Positions 11,218-25,265 are shown, counted from the stretch's first letter. The stretch is 64,000 nucleotides of DNA from Diphasiastrum complanatum (GCA_029204225.1 CM055098.1:20216685-20280684); one strand, 5' to 3'. The notes: generated from the letters alone by a model not told the origin. Numbers and translations: made by a program.

Positions 11218-11981
11218 ATGCTGACACCAGACTTGCATTTGTCAAAGGACCAATGTCCTCAGACCAAGCATGAAGAGGAGCAAATGAGAGAGTATTCGTA
11301 TCGATCGATACTAGGATCTCTCATGTACGCAATGTTCTGTACAAGACCAGATATCTCTTTCCTGTTAGCTCACTTAGCCAATACATGGCTAATCTTGGCA
11401 TTACCCATTGGAAGGCTCTTATTCGAGTCATGAGGTATATTCGAGCTACCATGGACCAGTGCATCTGCTATGGAGATGTCAGCAATGACAATCTTCATCA
11501 GCTCAGTGGCTATTCTGATGCAAGTTGGGGAAGAGATGCAGACAATTGTAAGTCCACATCAGGATTTACATTCTTCTTCAACGGCGGTCCTATTTCATGG
11601 AACAATCGTAAGCAAACCTCTATTGCACTTTCTTCTACTGAAGCAGAATACATTGCTGCTTTGCAATCTATTAAGGAAGCGTTTTGGTTGAGAAATTTGC
11701 TGTCAGACATCAATATGTATCAGTACAGCCCTACAATTTTGTTTTGTGATAACCAAAGTGCTATTGCCTTATCGACCAACCCTAGATTTCATTCTAGGAG
11801 TAAGCACATTGAGATTAGATATCCCAGGGGCAAGGTTCTCGACAAAGAGGTGAGCTTAACGTACTACAGAACGCAGGACATGGTTGTAGACATCTTCACA
11901 AAAGCACTCAGTGTTAATGCACACAACAAATCTTGTGCATTGCTTAGTCTGAAGATCAAGGCATTCACGGATTCAGATTAA
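11218..11981 (+). pseudogene. Copia reverse transcriptase C-terminus and RNase H
   Basis: The first part (to about 11385) carries SILGSLMYAMFCTRPDI, the conserved end of the copia RT domain. A frameshift near 11385-11430 leads into the RNase H domain: GYSDASWGRDADNCKSTSG, SIALSSTEAEYIAALQS, FCDNQSAIALSTNP and the terminal DIFTKAL. The stop TAA is followed at once by a polypurine tract and an LTR, the normal end of a copia element. Gag, protease, integrase and most of RT are missing upstream. Confidence 0.9.
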
Positions 11982-11988
11982 GGGGGGG

Positions 11989-13072
11989 TGTTGGATTTAT
12001 TCCCTCTACTCTCCTTAAATCCCATTTTAATCTGCCTCCATTCATGCTGCATATTTACTAACGTTGTCGCGTAGTCTACATATTTACACGCGAATTTGCA
12101 CAAATGAAGAAAAGGCGAAAGAATCGTGACACTGTGTTTTTACACACGTTATGGTGACAAGCAAAAAGGGGACACGATCTTACAGAATGCCAAAGGTGTC
12201 CTAAAAGCAAAGGCACCCTGTAAATCTAATCCTAAGGCTACTCGTAAGAGTGATGCACTTTTTGCATTGTCATCAACAACGATCACTTCAGCACTGACTA
12301 ACGTCACACCCCTTTCACGCTCACCCCATGCAGCAACGACTGCAGCCACCCACGATCTTACAGCCAGCACATCCACTCTGTACTTTCCACATCTGCACAC
12401 CTACAATATAATGTATATATACTTAATACCATTTGTGTATTCAGGTTAATGAGGTTAATGAGTGAATGAGTTGATGAGTTGATGAATGAGACAAAGTAGA
12501 TGCCTTGCGCATTGATTCTTGATTGTCAGCAATAAGGTTTTATTCCTTTACAGATTGCATAAGCTTCGTAGGGCACGTGGTTTCGTCCGCTATTGTCTTG
12601 TGCTCTACCGCATTATTGACATGTATACATGATATACTTAATCTGCAGTTCTTTGTTTTGCATTCGGATCTATGTTAATATTGCTATGCTTATCATTCAT
12701 TTTGACTGATCTTTCTAGTTGTTCTTTCTGGTAATAGGCGACTAACATTTAGTTTTGTCTTTCGCGAATCATTCGCAACTAATTATCAGTCGAGCACCAT
12801 CTAGCACTTCGCGAATCATTCGTGACAAATAGTTTGTCTTACTACTCGCGACAAACCATTCTTCTGGAGCTTCATTCATTTATTAAGTTTGGTTACGTAA
12901 TCGAGAAGTACTGTGATTCCCATCACTACCGTTTTGTTCTTTTTGATAGGCGTAGTCATGCTTATAGAGAGAATCGTATAGCTCGTTCCGTTGTGCACAA
13001 ATATTTTCTGTTCGAGTTTGTTTCTCGTTCGTGTTCGTCTTACCTCTTTGAGTTTATTTTTCATTTCTAACA
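11989..13072 (+). repeat. Copia 3' LTR (about 1.08 kb)
   Basis: It begins TGTTGGATTTATTCC directly after the polypurine tract AAGGGGGGG and ends TTTCTAACA, giving a short TGTTGGA/TCTAACA terminal inverted repeat. A TATA-like ATAATGTATATATACTTAA lies near 12410. The same LTR start recurs on the minus strand at 34379 and 49053. No target duplication was established. Confidence 0.75.
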
Positions 13073-13149
13073 TATGACACCTTTTCTCAACTTGTTCATC
13101 TCCCTCTCTCCAACACTTCTTGCATGGAAAACTAGATGAAGAGGTCTAC

Positions 13150-13435
13150 ATGGATCAACCCCCTGGATATTGTCAACAATTAGAAATGCAACATCAAGCA
13201 TTCACTATAAGCAATCACCAAGTAAGGAGCCGGAAGACGAACACGCAATATCACTCTATCACACTAACTTCATACTGAATATAAAATGTACATATAAACT
13301 CTGGACCCTGATAGAGAGAGAAAACCTACAAATAAAATAATAGACTCCCCTACGGCTAATTACAACTGGTAACAGCTGTCAACATTAATGTACGTCGTAA
13401 ACAGTAACAAAGAAGTTTATCATTGATTTCTAACA
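13150..13435 (-). repeat. Copia 3' LTR fragment, minus strand
   Basis: On the minus strand a polypurine tract (ATTGAGGGAGAG, about 13436-13447) is followed by TGTTAGAAATCAATG at 13435. The inner end near 13150 is approximate; I could not see the closing CA. Confidence 0.55.
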
Positions 13436-13445
13436 CTCTCCCTCA

Positions 13446-13671
13446 ATGATAAAATTACATTCTTCTATTTCTAATAGAGTACGAAACCTCTCAAATCTAT
13501 ATCTACCTAATGACTTAGTAAAAATATCTGCCATTTGATCTTCAGATTCACAAAAAATAAGATCAATGGCTCCATGAAGAATTTTATCTCGAATAAAATG
13601 ATAGTGTATTTTGATGTGCTTGGTTCGAGCATGTAAAACTGGATTTTTGGCAAGGTGGATGCAGCACAGAT
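13446..13671 (-). pseudogene. Copia RNase H C-terminus, minus strand
   Basis: Minus-strand translation gives HARTKHIKIHYHFIRDKIL and SEDQMADIFTKSLGRYRFE, the conserved tail of the copia polyprotein. It runs straight into the polypurine tract and LTR at 13435. The remainder of pol is absent; the region upstream on this strand holds an unrelated gene fragment (13928-14649). Confidence 0.85.
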
Positions 13672-13927
13672 ATTTACTAAAGTTTATTTGAAACTATTGT
13701 TCTCCCACAATGGTGATTGTTGTAGGTAGATCTTTGCAGCACGTTATCAGCTCCTGTCTTTTTCACATCTGTGACATGGCAAATATTAGTGAATGTGCAA
13801 TTGTAAATGATGACATTTTCTATTATTTTGTTCTATTTTGAAATGGCAATAAACATAAAGTACTTACGAGTCTTCCGTTGATGATAAATCTGAAATATGT
13901 TGGTAGATCGGTTTGTAATAGCATGAG

Positions 13928-14649
13928 CTATGTTATGATAAAATCAAGCTTCCAGTGCTCTTCCACCTCAACCGTAGTCAAATATTTCTCATTGTAGATA
14001 ATGCTTATCTCCATTTGATTTGTGTGACCATTTAGTTCAAAGTCTTGATCCAGTGGTAGCCATGTACCTTCAATTTTCTTGTATCTCTGGTAGCTAAATG
14101 TGAGACTGAGCATTTGCTTTTCGATATGATAACGAAAGATCATTGTGGACTTTTTAATCCTGCGTTCTATGTCATTATTTGTTTTACTATCCCAGCCTTG
14201 GTCCATGAGATCTGACAAAGTCTCATCTGATAAATCCTTGCAAACAAATAAAGTTGGTGTCCTACGAACACTAGCACTCGAGAAAAAATCAACAAATGTA
14301 CGCAATGAGATAAACCAACTTAGGTGAACAATTTTCAAGCCTGTGTTTATCTTTATAGCATTTTTAATATCAATGAGTAGCTTGCATCTCAAGGATTCAG
14401 AAACAATGCTGTCAAGAGTGGGCCACTTATCACTTTGAAAACTAGGCAATGGAATTGCTTCGAGCTTGCCAAAACCTCCATCTGTTTGTGGCGTATATAA
14501 AGATTCATAAAAATAGATACCACAATCTGCAAGTTCCTTTGGACTTTTTCCTCTGTATTGCAGCTTTCCAACATCAGAGTGAATCACGTCTAATATTCTT
14601 GCAAGTGATTGTGCAGGCTCCCATTCACTTATGCATGATGGATATAAAT
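13928..14649 (-). pseudogene. Unidentified host-gene exon, probably captured by a retroelement
   Basis: A minus-strand open stretch of about 240 codons begins right after a strong splice acceptor (TTTTTTTCTTTCAG ending at 14650) and ends at TAG 13928. I do not recognise the family. Composition is ordinary for a soluble globular protein, with phrases such as KSPKELADCGIYFYESLYTP, KLEAIPLPSF and MIFRYHIEKQMLSLTFSYQR; no signal peptide or membrane segment is seen. After the TAG the same frame continues with LQTDLPTYFRFIINGRL and then meets a donor-like CTC|GTAAGT near 13859, so the stop may be a CAG-to-TAG mutation inside an exon. A further acceptor (TTTGCCATGTCACAG) lies near 13775. It sits between primer-site-like motifs (14850-14862) and a copia RNase H/3' LTR on the same strand. 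That suggests capture at the DNA level with introns retained. A host gene invaded by elements is the alternative. Confidence 0.5.
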
Positions 14650-14849
14650 CTGAAAGAAAAAAATAATGTTGAAGCATTTAAATCATAATCTGAAGAGCAT
14701 CAATAAAGGAAATCACCTATGATTGCTGTAGAGTGCATATGTTTTGATATACTTACAATTACATTTTCTCACTTGTTAATGGTTCTTTGTTTGAGTGCTT
14801 AGCCTCGTAGATCTGATAGTTGTTCGGCTATGTCAGACTATGACAAGAT

Positions 14850-15148
14850 AGGCTCCGATACCACTGATGGACAAATCTAAATGTGAAAATTGTGCAAATC
14901 CATTCCAGTAAAATTCTGGAACTGATCGAAATCTCTCGAACGATTCGTGAACATTTTGCAAAATGACAAATAATTTTTGCTGGAGAAGAATTCGCGATCC
15001 AGTCAAGCTTTGCAACAAAACGAAATTAAACGAAATGAAGAGAAACTAGACGAAAGGAAAGTATTCGCGAAAAGATCAATCAGGCTCTGTATTGAGAAGA
15101 AACGAAACGAAGTGAAATGAAACAAACTTTAAGTGAGCTCTGATACCA
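14850..15148 (-). other. Two minus-strand primer-binding-site-like motifs and intervening leader
   Basis: The minus strand reads TGGTATCGGAGCC at 14862-14850 and TGGTATCAGAGCTC at 15148-15135, both resembling the initiator-Met tRNA primer site of plant LTR elements. The second abuts the LTR end at 15149. The 270 bp between are rich in (A/C)GAAA words and show no frame of interest. Confidence 0.55.
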
Positions 15149-15477
15149 TGTAGGAATTTGGTGGGCCTTCAACGGATACAACTTAACCTTTCTAGTTCAG
15201 AGGTTGCATAGTGGTGCAACCTAACCTTTCTGGTTCACAGGTTGCACCAAAATCATGGAGCCTTTTGCCCCTTCCGTGAGCCGCGTTTCGGGATCCCATC
15301 CTTGGACACCTAGCCGCCCACAAATCCAAGTGCTCCCCCTTGCTCGCAAAGGGGCTGGTACCAGGGGACATTAAATACTTAGACATTTACCACTTATATC
15401 CACTTTGAACAAAGTCCCACTTCTACTTATGGAATTTCTTTGAGCGTGGGCTATGGCACCACTTTGCCATTCCAACA
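15149..15477 (-). repeat. TRIM LTR, downstream copy
   Basis: A 329-bp LTR bounded by TGTAGGAAT and CATTCCAACA on the plus strand. It has a polypurine tract on one side and a primer site on the other. Confidence 0.8.
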
Positions 15478-15524
15478 CTCCCCCTCAAAGTGGGGCACAG
15501 GTCACATTGCCTGCTCTAATACCA

Positions 15525-17335
<1,811 letters not shown>

Positions 17336-17989
17336 TGTGAAAATTGTCAATAGTTCCCAGCTAGTTTGAGGCCTAAATTGGCAATTTTTGTACATAGTTT
17401 GGATCTAACCTTTCACACATGTGAAAGAGGCCTAGATACTTTTATTTTAGTAGATATTTTATATTGAAAAAGTCTCAAACTTTAGGACCTTCAAAATGAC
17501 ACCAAAATCATGTTATTTGGACATATAGGCCAAAATTGGCTATTTTAGGCTACTGGCGCCCTAAAATTGGGTCCTAAGTTGTAGAGAGAGGAGAGAGAGT
17601 CATCTCTCTCACTTATATTAGGCAAAAATTCATGGAGAACAGGTTGGAGAAACTTATTGTGTTGTTGAGAGAGATCAATAGATCATTGTCATAGTTTCTT
17701 CCTCCATTGAGAGCATTGCTTTGTGTATTGTCTTCAAGCTTTTGTGTATGGTCCTAAGAGGTTTCCAAAGGTGGTAGTATGCGATTGGGAGCCTTGTTTG
17801 CTACGATTTTTGATTGCCATTAGTATCTTTTATTAGTTTATTTTGTCTCTTGAATGCTCTGTCAAGTTCATGTGCATCAAAGGTAGCATTAGGATGCTTT
17901 GCCATTTCTAGCTTTTGTAGCTTGTTGTGCAAAGATCTTAGCCAAGTATTTTGGGAGTTTGGATCCATTCAAGATCCACTTTTTTCACA
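17336..17989 (+). repeat. LTR of the TGTGAAAATTG family, copy A (5' LTR)
   Basis: It starts TGTGAAAATTGTCAAT and ends TTTTTTCACA, an 8-bp inverted terminal match, and is followed at once by a primer-binding site. Internal text (GGCCTAAATTGGCAATTTTTG, a GAGAGAG-rich patch, TCATGGAGAA) recurs in the solo LTR at 57384-58021. At 654 bp it is a complete LTR. Confidence 0.85.
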
Positions 17990-18001
17990 TGGTATCAGAG
18001 C
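17990..18001 (+). other. Retrotransposon primer-binding site
   Basis: TGGTATCAGAGC immediately after the LTR end matches the standard plant initiator-Met tRNA primer site, so copy A is a 5' LTR in plus orientation. Confidence 0.9.
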
Positions 18002-19344
18002 TAGTTGACTATTATTTTTAGTAAGATTTTCATTTATGGTGATATTTGGATGTTTGATCAAGTTCTAGCATGATTGTGCATTGCAATGTTGATCAAATCT
18101 TACTAACCTTTGTTTGTTGAGTTGAACTTGTGGATCAAAAGCATATTGCAGGTCTATTGAATATTAGAGGCTGAGAAGAAGCTATTTTGGATCAGATCAT
18201 AAGACCTAATCATTTGTTGATTGTGAGGCTTGTGCATATTCAATATTAACAATGTTCTGTTTAATGTATTGTTGACAATCTCCACTTCTGTGGATGAACA
18301 CTCTCCTTTGTGGATGAACACTCTCCTTAAGTGGATGAACATTCTCCTTAGGATGACAAATACTCTTTGAGTGATTTTTTATTTTTTCAAAAGGTTGAGC
18401 AAAGCTCCCACTTGGATGAAAGATCCCCTTTTGGGTGAATAGATTGTCAACAATCTTTTGCATAAATTTTGGTGTACTTTGTTGAGCATGTAAGTAACTC
18501 TTCTTATGTAATTTGATTGGAGCATTTGCTAGAAGGTTTTAACCATTATGCAAATGCGTTTTCAGGTTCTTAACAAGTTGAGGAACATTCTCATGTGAAG
18601 TGATCTTAGATCTACATCTAAACACCAAGATTTGACAATAGTAGTGAAGCTAGTATTGTGATTCACGAAGTGTGCTCTTTCATTCTCCTCTAAAGCTTGT
18701 ATTTATCATTTGCTGGAGTTTATAAACTTTTAGAAGTGTGGTTTACATGTGGTTTTATAGGTTGAATCAATATCTTTGTGTGTTGATAATATGTTGATCA
18801 AGTTTGTTCAATTCTAGGTATTCTTGGCAGCCTAGTCTTTTGTATTTTCTAAGAATGCAAGTAACTCTTCACACCATAACTTGATTTGGTCACTTGCTAG
18901 AAAGTTTGAGAGCTTAAGCAAGAGTGTGTTTAGGTTGGTTTGCGTTTGTAATCCATTCTTAGTGTGTGCAAAGTGTTGCATGTGCTTCAATCTTCCTTTC
19001 TATGCTTGGAAACTTCTTGCTGATTGGGAAGACATGACTATGATTTACAAATGCTATTTATGTTGTTAAGTAGTATAGCTTCTTTTGTCCATGGATAACA
19101 ACTGACACTCAACTATGACACGTGTCTTTCCCACTCTGTACTAACTCATGCGATTTTGTGTTGTGGGATGGTGGCGGGTATCAGGGTGAACGTCTTGAAA
19201 GTGGTTATGTTTTATGGTTATTTGTGGTATGAAAAAGGCCATGGATATGCATTCTTTCATCATTGACACTCTACCAGACTGGAGGATATTAAGGTTTTAT
19301 GCTTGATTGATCTTTTGGAGACTATGGACTAGGTCAAGACTTAC
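18002..19344. other. Retroelement leader, no coding motif
   Basis: Downstream of the primer site no gag-like frame is visible. A short minisatellite is present (18291-18350). Confidence 0.45.
18291..18350 (+). repeat. Minisatellite, three units of about 20 bp
   Basis: TGGATGAACAYTCTCCTT occurs at 18291, 18311 and 18332, with weaker relatives (GGATGA) to about 18420. Confidence 0.75.
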
Positions 19345-22010
19345 TTGAAGTTTGTTAAAAAGAAAGATACTTTGAGTTTGGTACAAAATCTTTTTGATAG
19401 TCTTAATGACTTTGTCGATAAATTTGAAGAAGAGAAAATGTTTTACAATCTGTACATTAGAAAAGTTTTAAATGGTAATACTCCTACTGAGTTGGCCTCT
19501 CCTGTCCTTGATACTCCTTTATCACCACACCCTCTTGTGTTTATTGATGATCTTGATGAGGATACTGCATCCCAATTAGATATTTTCTCTCAAGATATTT
19601 GCGATGTTGGTGACCAATTTACTTACGATTTCTGTCAATCCAAAAGCTATCAAGTCTCCTTTGTGCCCAGTAGAATCATTGAATTCAAATCTGCTCTCAT
19701 TGCCTATACTTTGGAGCCTTCCCTCTGTTAACTTTCTCGTTCCTATATCCATTGATCTATGGATCATGATGACACACCTGACTGAAAAAGAAATACAAGT
19801 TTGCAAAATGGCCGCTCTATACAAAAATCCTGCTCTTGAGACTCCTATGGCTTTTGACACTATTATTTGTATGAGTAAATTTGAATCTTCTTGTTGCCCT
19901 TCTGAGCAGACTTGGGCCAGAATCAGAGGTCATTTTTTAACTGGCTTTAATAGAATGAACCTTTATCAAGCCAAAATTTGGAATTTGAAGAGACCTTGCT
20001 TCAAATGTAGGTGTGGAGATAAATGCAAAAATAACTTCTCTATCATTTGGTTTGACCATGCAGTCTGGTTTATGGTGAACAACTTAGGTAAATTCTTTCT
20101 TGGTGCTTCATTCCAAAATCAGATGAATGCTTTCTTTATGTGGCTACATAAACCTGTAAGAGATGTCATAGAAGGACATTTGACTTTCCTCTTTATTTGA
20201 CAATACATGATTGATGCCTCTATCGAGATTGCAAAAGATTCTTCTACCAAACTCTTAGCACACTTGGGAGATGTCCAAAATATTTGTGATAGAGACCGTC
20301 TTTTGAAAAGACCGAGCTTCACCACTCTCCAAGGCAAATACTTACAAAATACAAGCAAACGGACGGGCAACTTCAATCTTAATAATCAAAACCAAGTCAT
20401 CTCAGGGTCAGGAACGAGAAAGAAAAGAAGGTTTTCAGGTTTCAAGGGAAAGGAAGGGCAAAGCAGTAGCACAAAGAGTAAACTACCTGTCAAGAGATTA
20501 AATTTTTATAGAGATTGATCGATGTGCGGGACGATGAAAGGACAGAAAGAATAGAAGTTACCCCTTTGACGAATGGTCGTCTTCAGCTTACTACTAGCAG
20601 TGATACAGGAGATCATTTTTACATTTATGTTACCATAATAGAGTTTTTGAAGCTATCCATGTGAAGCAATTTTATGCTCATGCTTTATCTAGACTATTTG
20701 GTGTTGTAGGAGAACATTTTCATGATATCATTTTTGGTTGGTCTTACTTACCATGTGTTAAAAATGACTCATATTTTTCTTCTAAAGGTTTTTGCAACTT
20801 TGATATAGAAAGCTTACATTCATGCGATTGCCTATCGTTTAAACGATTTAAAGGTTTCATCTAAAAAAAAAAACTTTGGACATATTATCTCTACGGATTG
20901 TACTATCGTTTAAAATTCAATTTTTTATGTAAATCACTAGAGAAAGGTCTAAATCATATTACACTAAGACAAGCTAATATCAATGAAGTTGCTTCTGAAC
21001 TACATGATGGATGGTTTTAAATTCATGGAACTCTTACCTGCTCATGAAGACTTGGATGAGATAACAATGAAAAAACATGCTTTTTTTTGTAATAATGTGG
21101 CCCTAGACTATATTAGAAAGAGTAATTGGCTACATGGTAACATGGTCTCATCATCCAAACTAAAGATTGCCAATGATGAAAAACAATGGCTTACCAACTT
21201 TTTATACATTAATGGCATTGACAAAGCATAGCATAATCCCTACTTCATGTGTAAATTTTTCGTACAAAAATTAGCCATTGAGAGGCTAACAGTCCAGGCT
21301 TTTACCCCTTCCTAATAATTGGCAAATCTTAATAGTCACAAAATCCTCAACATACATAGTGAATAAACTTGCCGATTCTCTACTTGATATCTTTTTAGGT
21401 AATGATTGTTTACCCTATTTACTATGCACCTACAAAGCCCACAAGGAATCATTTAGATGGATTACCAATGCTCATTATTGTTGTTTTACTTAACTTGCCA
21501 AAATCCTCATGGGAGCTCTTGGTATGTTGTCACCATTCCTGATGGAAGGTGTAGGCCTTAAGGCAAAAACGTACAAGAGTATTCTAAATGTGGATACAAC
21601 TTCATATTGGCAATGTGAGTCATCTGTGCATTTCTATCTTACCTTACCACCATTGATTACCAATATGTGGGTCGCAGACATCTCTAAATGCTATGAAAAC
21701 ATACCCTTGGATGGTCTAGAGGGATTAAAAATTATTGTGGACAAGGCCATTACATACGCCTTCAAACATTCTAAATGTGAGTCACTGAGATCTAAATGGG
21801 TTCATGAACATGCAATATTTAAATGGTCATGGTCTTCAAAACTATCAGAGGAATGGTACACGATTGATAAAGATCTGCTTTGCCAACTCTTGTTCACCTA
21901 CATGGTGTAATTGGTATCTTTCTTTCTTTGAGACACGATTTACAAAAAGCTTTTGATGCTCTAGCAAAGTCCGAATCTGAAAATCCAAACAAGTTAGGTG
22001 ATGATCCTCC
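19345..22010 (+). pseudogene. Decayed reverse transcriptase of Penelope-like or rvt-like type
   Basis: A chain of plus-strand frames broken by stops and frameshifts looks like one long protein. Early parts (19345-20518) are unfamiliar: a Cys-containing stretch CFKCRCGDKC near 19995-20030, WFDHAVWFMVNN, and a basic tail RKKRRFSGFKGK. Later parts resemble a reverse transcriptase that is neither copia, gypsy nor LINE: GLNHITLRQANINE near 20950, YKAHKESFRWITNAH near 21430-21480, palm motif A WVADISKCYENIPL near 21670-21715, and, after a frameshift, NSCSPTWCNWYLSFFE near 21885-21930. A GDD lies at 21997-22005 but not in a clearly matching frame. These motifs suggest Penelope-like elements or the related cellular rvt genes. 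No GIY-YIG endonuclease was seen. It ends where a minus-strand copia fragment begins. Confidence 0.6.
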
Positions 22011-22084
22011 CATAATCTCTAAATCCCAAGATGTACCTTAGTACTCTCTTACCCAACACAATAACTAAGATCAGGTCTTATGAT

Positions 22085-24401
22085 GGCTAGATATAGGAGT
22101 AATGTCCTCGAAGGATCTTTCATTACCTCTTATAGTGAGCTTTACATTTGACTCCATAGGTGTATCACAAGACTTAGCATCTACCATATGAAATCTTTTT
22201 AGAATAGAATTAGAATACTTCTCTTTAAAAATTAAAGTAGATTGAGAAAGTAAAATACTTTTATTCCCAAGATATAATGTAAAAGACCAAGATCATGCAC
22301 CTCAAACTCCTTCTTGAGTGCAATCTTGATATCATCAATATCTTGATTGTTGCGTCCACTCAAAATAATTTCATCCACATAGATTAGTATAATAGTAACA
22401 TGATTGTCCAAAGAGGCATGGACCAACATGTTCTTGGCACTTTCGATAAGTGTCTGATTCTTCCTTTCAGCTACACCATTGGATGGTGAGTAGCTCATTG
22501 TGAATTGTTGATGTATTTTATTGGCCTAGTAGAATTTTTTAAATTCTGTGGAGATAAATTCTCCCCTGTCATCTGTGCATAGTGCTTTGATCTTCCTCTG
22601 GATCTAATTTTTTGCTGACACCTTGAACTGCATGAAGAACTTGAATGCCTCCAATTTGTTCTTTAGAAAATAGGTTACAGTCCTTCGAGAGAAGTCATCG
22701 ATGAAGGTTAGGAGGTAAAGAGCTCTCCCTTTGGAAGCAATCTGCATCGGGCCACAGATGTCGCTATGTACAAGATCTAGCAGGCCTTTGGAAGTATGAA
22801 CTGAGTCAGAAATGAAAGGACTTCTAGCATTCTTATTGATTATACAGCTTTCATATGGAGAAGTGGCTTGCTGACAGAAGGCAGATCTTGTACCAGTCTT
22901 TGGGTCGACATTTGTTGAATACTATTGAAGTTCAAATGGCCTAATCTGAAATGCCAAAGCATATTAGATGATTCGGAGGTAGAAGTGTGAAGAACTGTTG
23001 GAAGAATAACAGTGGCTCAGTTTGTAGAGGTTGTGACTTCTTTTTTTGAAAGCTAAAACTTTCCGAGATTTGTCAAGGATGATGCAACCGTTTGTGTCGA
23101 ATTCGACCCTCTGATCAGAATCAGTGATTTTGCTAATTGAGAGTAGGTTCTTGGTTAGATTTGGTATGTGAAAAATGTTGGATAGCAGCTTGACATCACC
23201 CTTCTAAAATCTGACCCTTATTGTTCCTTCACCATGGATCGAATGTGATAAGCTGTCTCCAAGATGCACAACTCGAGAGTGGGTAAAAGATTTATAATCT
23301 TTGAACCAGTCTTGATGGTGAGTCATGTGTTGAGTTGCTCCAGATCGAAATACCAGGAATCGGTATCATGTTGTTCTCCAACCTTGGTCATAAAAGCTGC
23401 TTCATCTTCCTCTTGCTGTTGTGTCGAAAAACTGGTTGAAGCACTATGTGCTTGTTGTTGAAACTGCTTCTTCTTCTCATTGTTGAATTTCAAAGTTCTA
23501 CAATCCTTGATTTCATGTCCAGTTCTCTTGCAATATCTGCAGAATAGTTTCTGCTTTGGTTGAAAAGATGAAGAGTTCAAATTCAACCTTGAGCCAAACT
23601 TCAACCCAGAGCCAAAATTCAATCTTGAGTCAAAATTTGACCCAGACTGCATATTGCTCTTCTTTTTGGATCTAAACTTCTGATTTTTTGAATACAGAGC
23701 TTGAGGATGCGACCCTGAGCCTGAGGAGGATGCAGATTTTCTGATTTCCTCTTGTAGAAGCATCGAAATTGCTCTTGATAGAGTAATTTGCTCCTGCGTC
23801 GAAATATCATGACCCACTTTTCATAGGATTCAGAAAGACTCGATAGTAGAGTCATAACAGCATCGGAATCTTCAATGACTGAGCCAATTGCAGCCTTTTG
23901 ATCCATAAGATTTTTGGAAATGTTGATATTACTTGTGACACTTTCTGCTTCAGACATCTTCAGGTTGAAGAATTTCTTCCTCAAATGTAACCTGGAAGTA
24001 ACATCCCTGATATCATGCAGGGTGCATCCTTGGTTGTCTGGGCATTACATACGTGAATTATCTGTGTATCCTTGATATTGAGAGTGATCATGGCAAATGC
24101 CTTGCCATTTCTCAGTCTCCATTTGGTGATAATGGTTCCATCACCTTCTAGCTTGACTTATGTGCCATCAACAATGTCCCATAGTTCCTTGGCTAATAGC
24201 ATGACCTTCATTTTGAACTTCCAAAGATGATAGTTTCCTCCATCGAGTCTCTAGATTAGAGAAGACAGATCCATTTTGGTTGAGTGAGATCGTTGGTAGT
24301 AGCAACGATTTTGGAATATTGTTGGTTGCGCGCTTGCTAGAACAACGTCTTGATAATCCACAAACAATGTGCAGATTACTGAGCAGCCCACTATGATACC
24401 A
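22085..24401 (-). pseudogene. Copia element interior, minus strand, internally deleted
   Basis: Reading down the minus strand: gag (LLAKELWDIVDGT near 24200; DAVMTLLSSLSESYEKWVM near 23850), a zinc knuckle CRYCKRTGHEIKDC (CX2CX4HX4C, near 23500-23540), a damaged protease (SWYFDLEQLNT, in place of the usual DSG), a pre-integrase motif (WHFRLGHLNFNS near 22930), and integrase NGVAERKN near 22450. Integrase then passes within one frame directly into RT (YVDEIILSGRNNQD, LLHYILGI), so the integrase C-terminus and most of RT are deleted. RT tail text (MVDAKSCDTPMES) reaches about 22085. RNase H and the 3' LTR are missing. Many frameshifts and stops are present. Confidence 0.85.
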
Positions 24402-25009
24402 TGCTGAAAATCAGTGGGAATGAGCGGAAGCTGATGATGGGCTTGATGTAGGATCGGAAGCACAATAGACAACATCAGAATATTCAAATTGAATGATTTA
24501 GACAAATGCTCAATGAAACAATACATTAGTGAGACTAAGAATTTGCACTTTGCTTAATATCAAAATAGTGAGTACAATGCTTGAAGTGATAACTTCAGCT
24601 TATAGTCGTTGAGCGTGATAATGCTGGCTACAAAAAACTCGAATAATCAGAAGAAGATTTCTAATGAAGTTTCTAGGATTGTTATCCTATAAAATATCTA
24701 CAACAACCTTTTGTTGTAGTTATTACAACTGCCTCATGACAGTTAATGAATGTACAAAGTGGGCGGACTATCAATGCGAAGTCGTTGGGTCGGATTTTAG
24801 ACCGACGGTACCGAAATTCACAAGTATCAAAAAAATATACACTGACTCAAAAAAAATAGAATTTTTAAAATTGATATAGTATCTAAAATTCTAGAAAGTT
24901 CGATCTTAAATTTTTCGATCTTCTGCTTAGAAATTTGAGCCTTTTGTTTTCTGGTTTTTCAGGATGCTCATTATTGAATGGATTTGAGGCTGAGCATCAA
25001 ATTCCAACA
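24402..25009 (-). repeat. Copia 5' LTR, minus strand
   Basis: On the minus strand the LTR starts TGTTGGAATTTGATG at 25009, ends GATTTTCAGCA at 24402, and is followed by a primer site TGGTATCA (24401-24394). The 608-bp LTR belongs to the gag-pol relic at 22085-24401. Confidence 0.75.
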
Positions 25010-25265
25010 TGAAGAACATCCACTATGCATACAATGACATATCATACATGAGCAACTGTAGAATCTCTCTAAGTACCACACAAGCCCATCCCTGAGTCAC
25101 CACTCACGGGATCCCAAGATCATAGTCTCCCAATTCGATCATACTGAGGTATATGGCTCTAAGTGAATTCCTCTAGGCTTCTCCTTCATCTCACCACCTA
25201 TTAATCCAAACCATACAAGTTCCAACACTTGTGCCAAGCCTATGCTTTCCTAATCTCTAGCTGTG

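Noticed and set aside
18291-18350. CRISPR-like repeat pattern
   Set aside because: Units are contiguous with no spacers, and the DNA is clearly eukaryotic.
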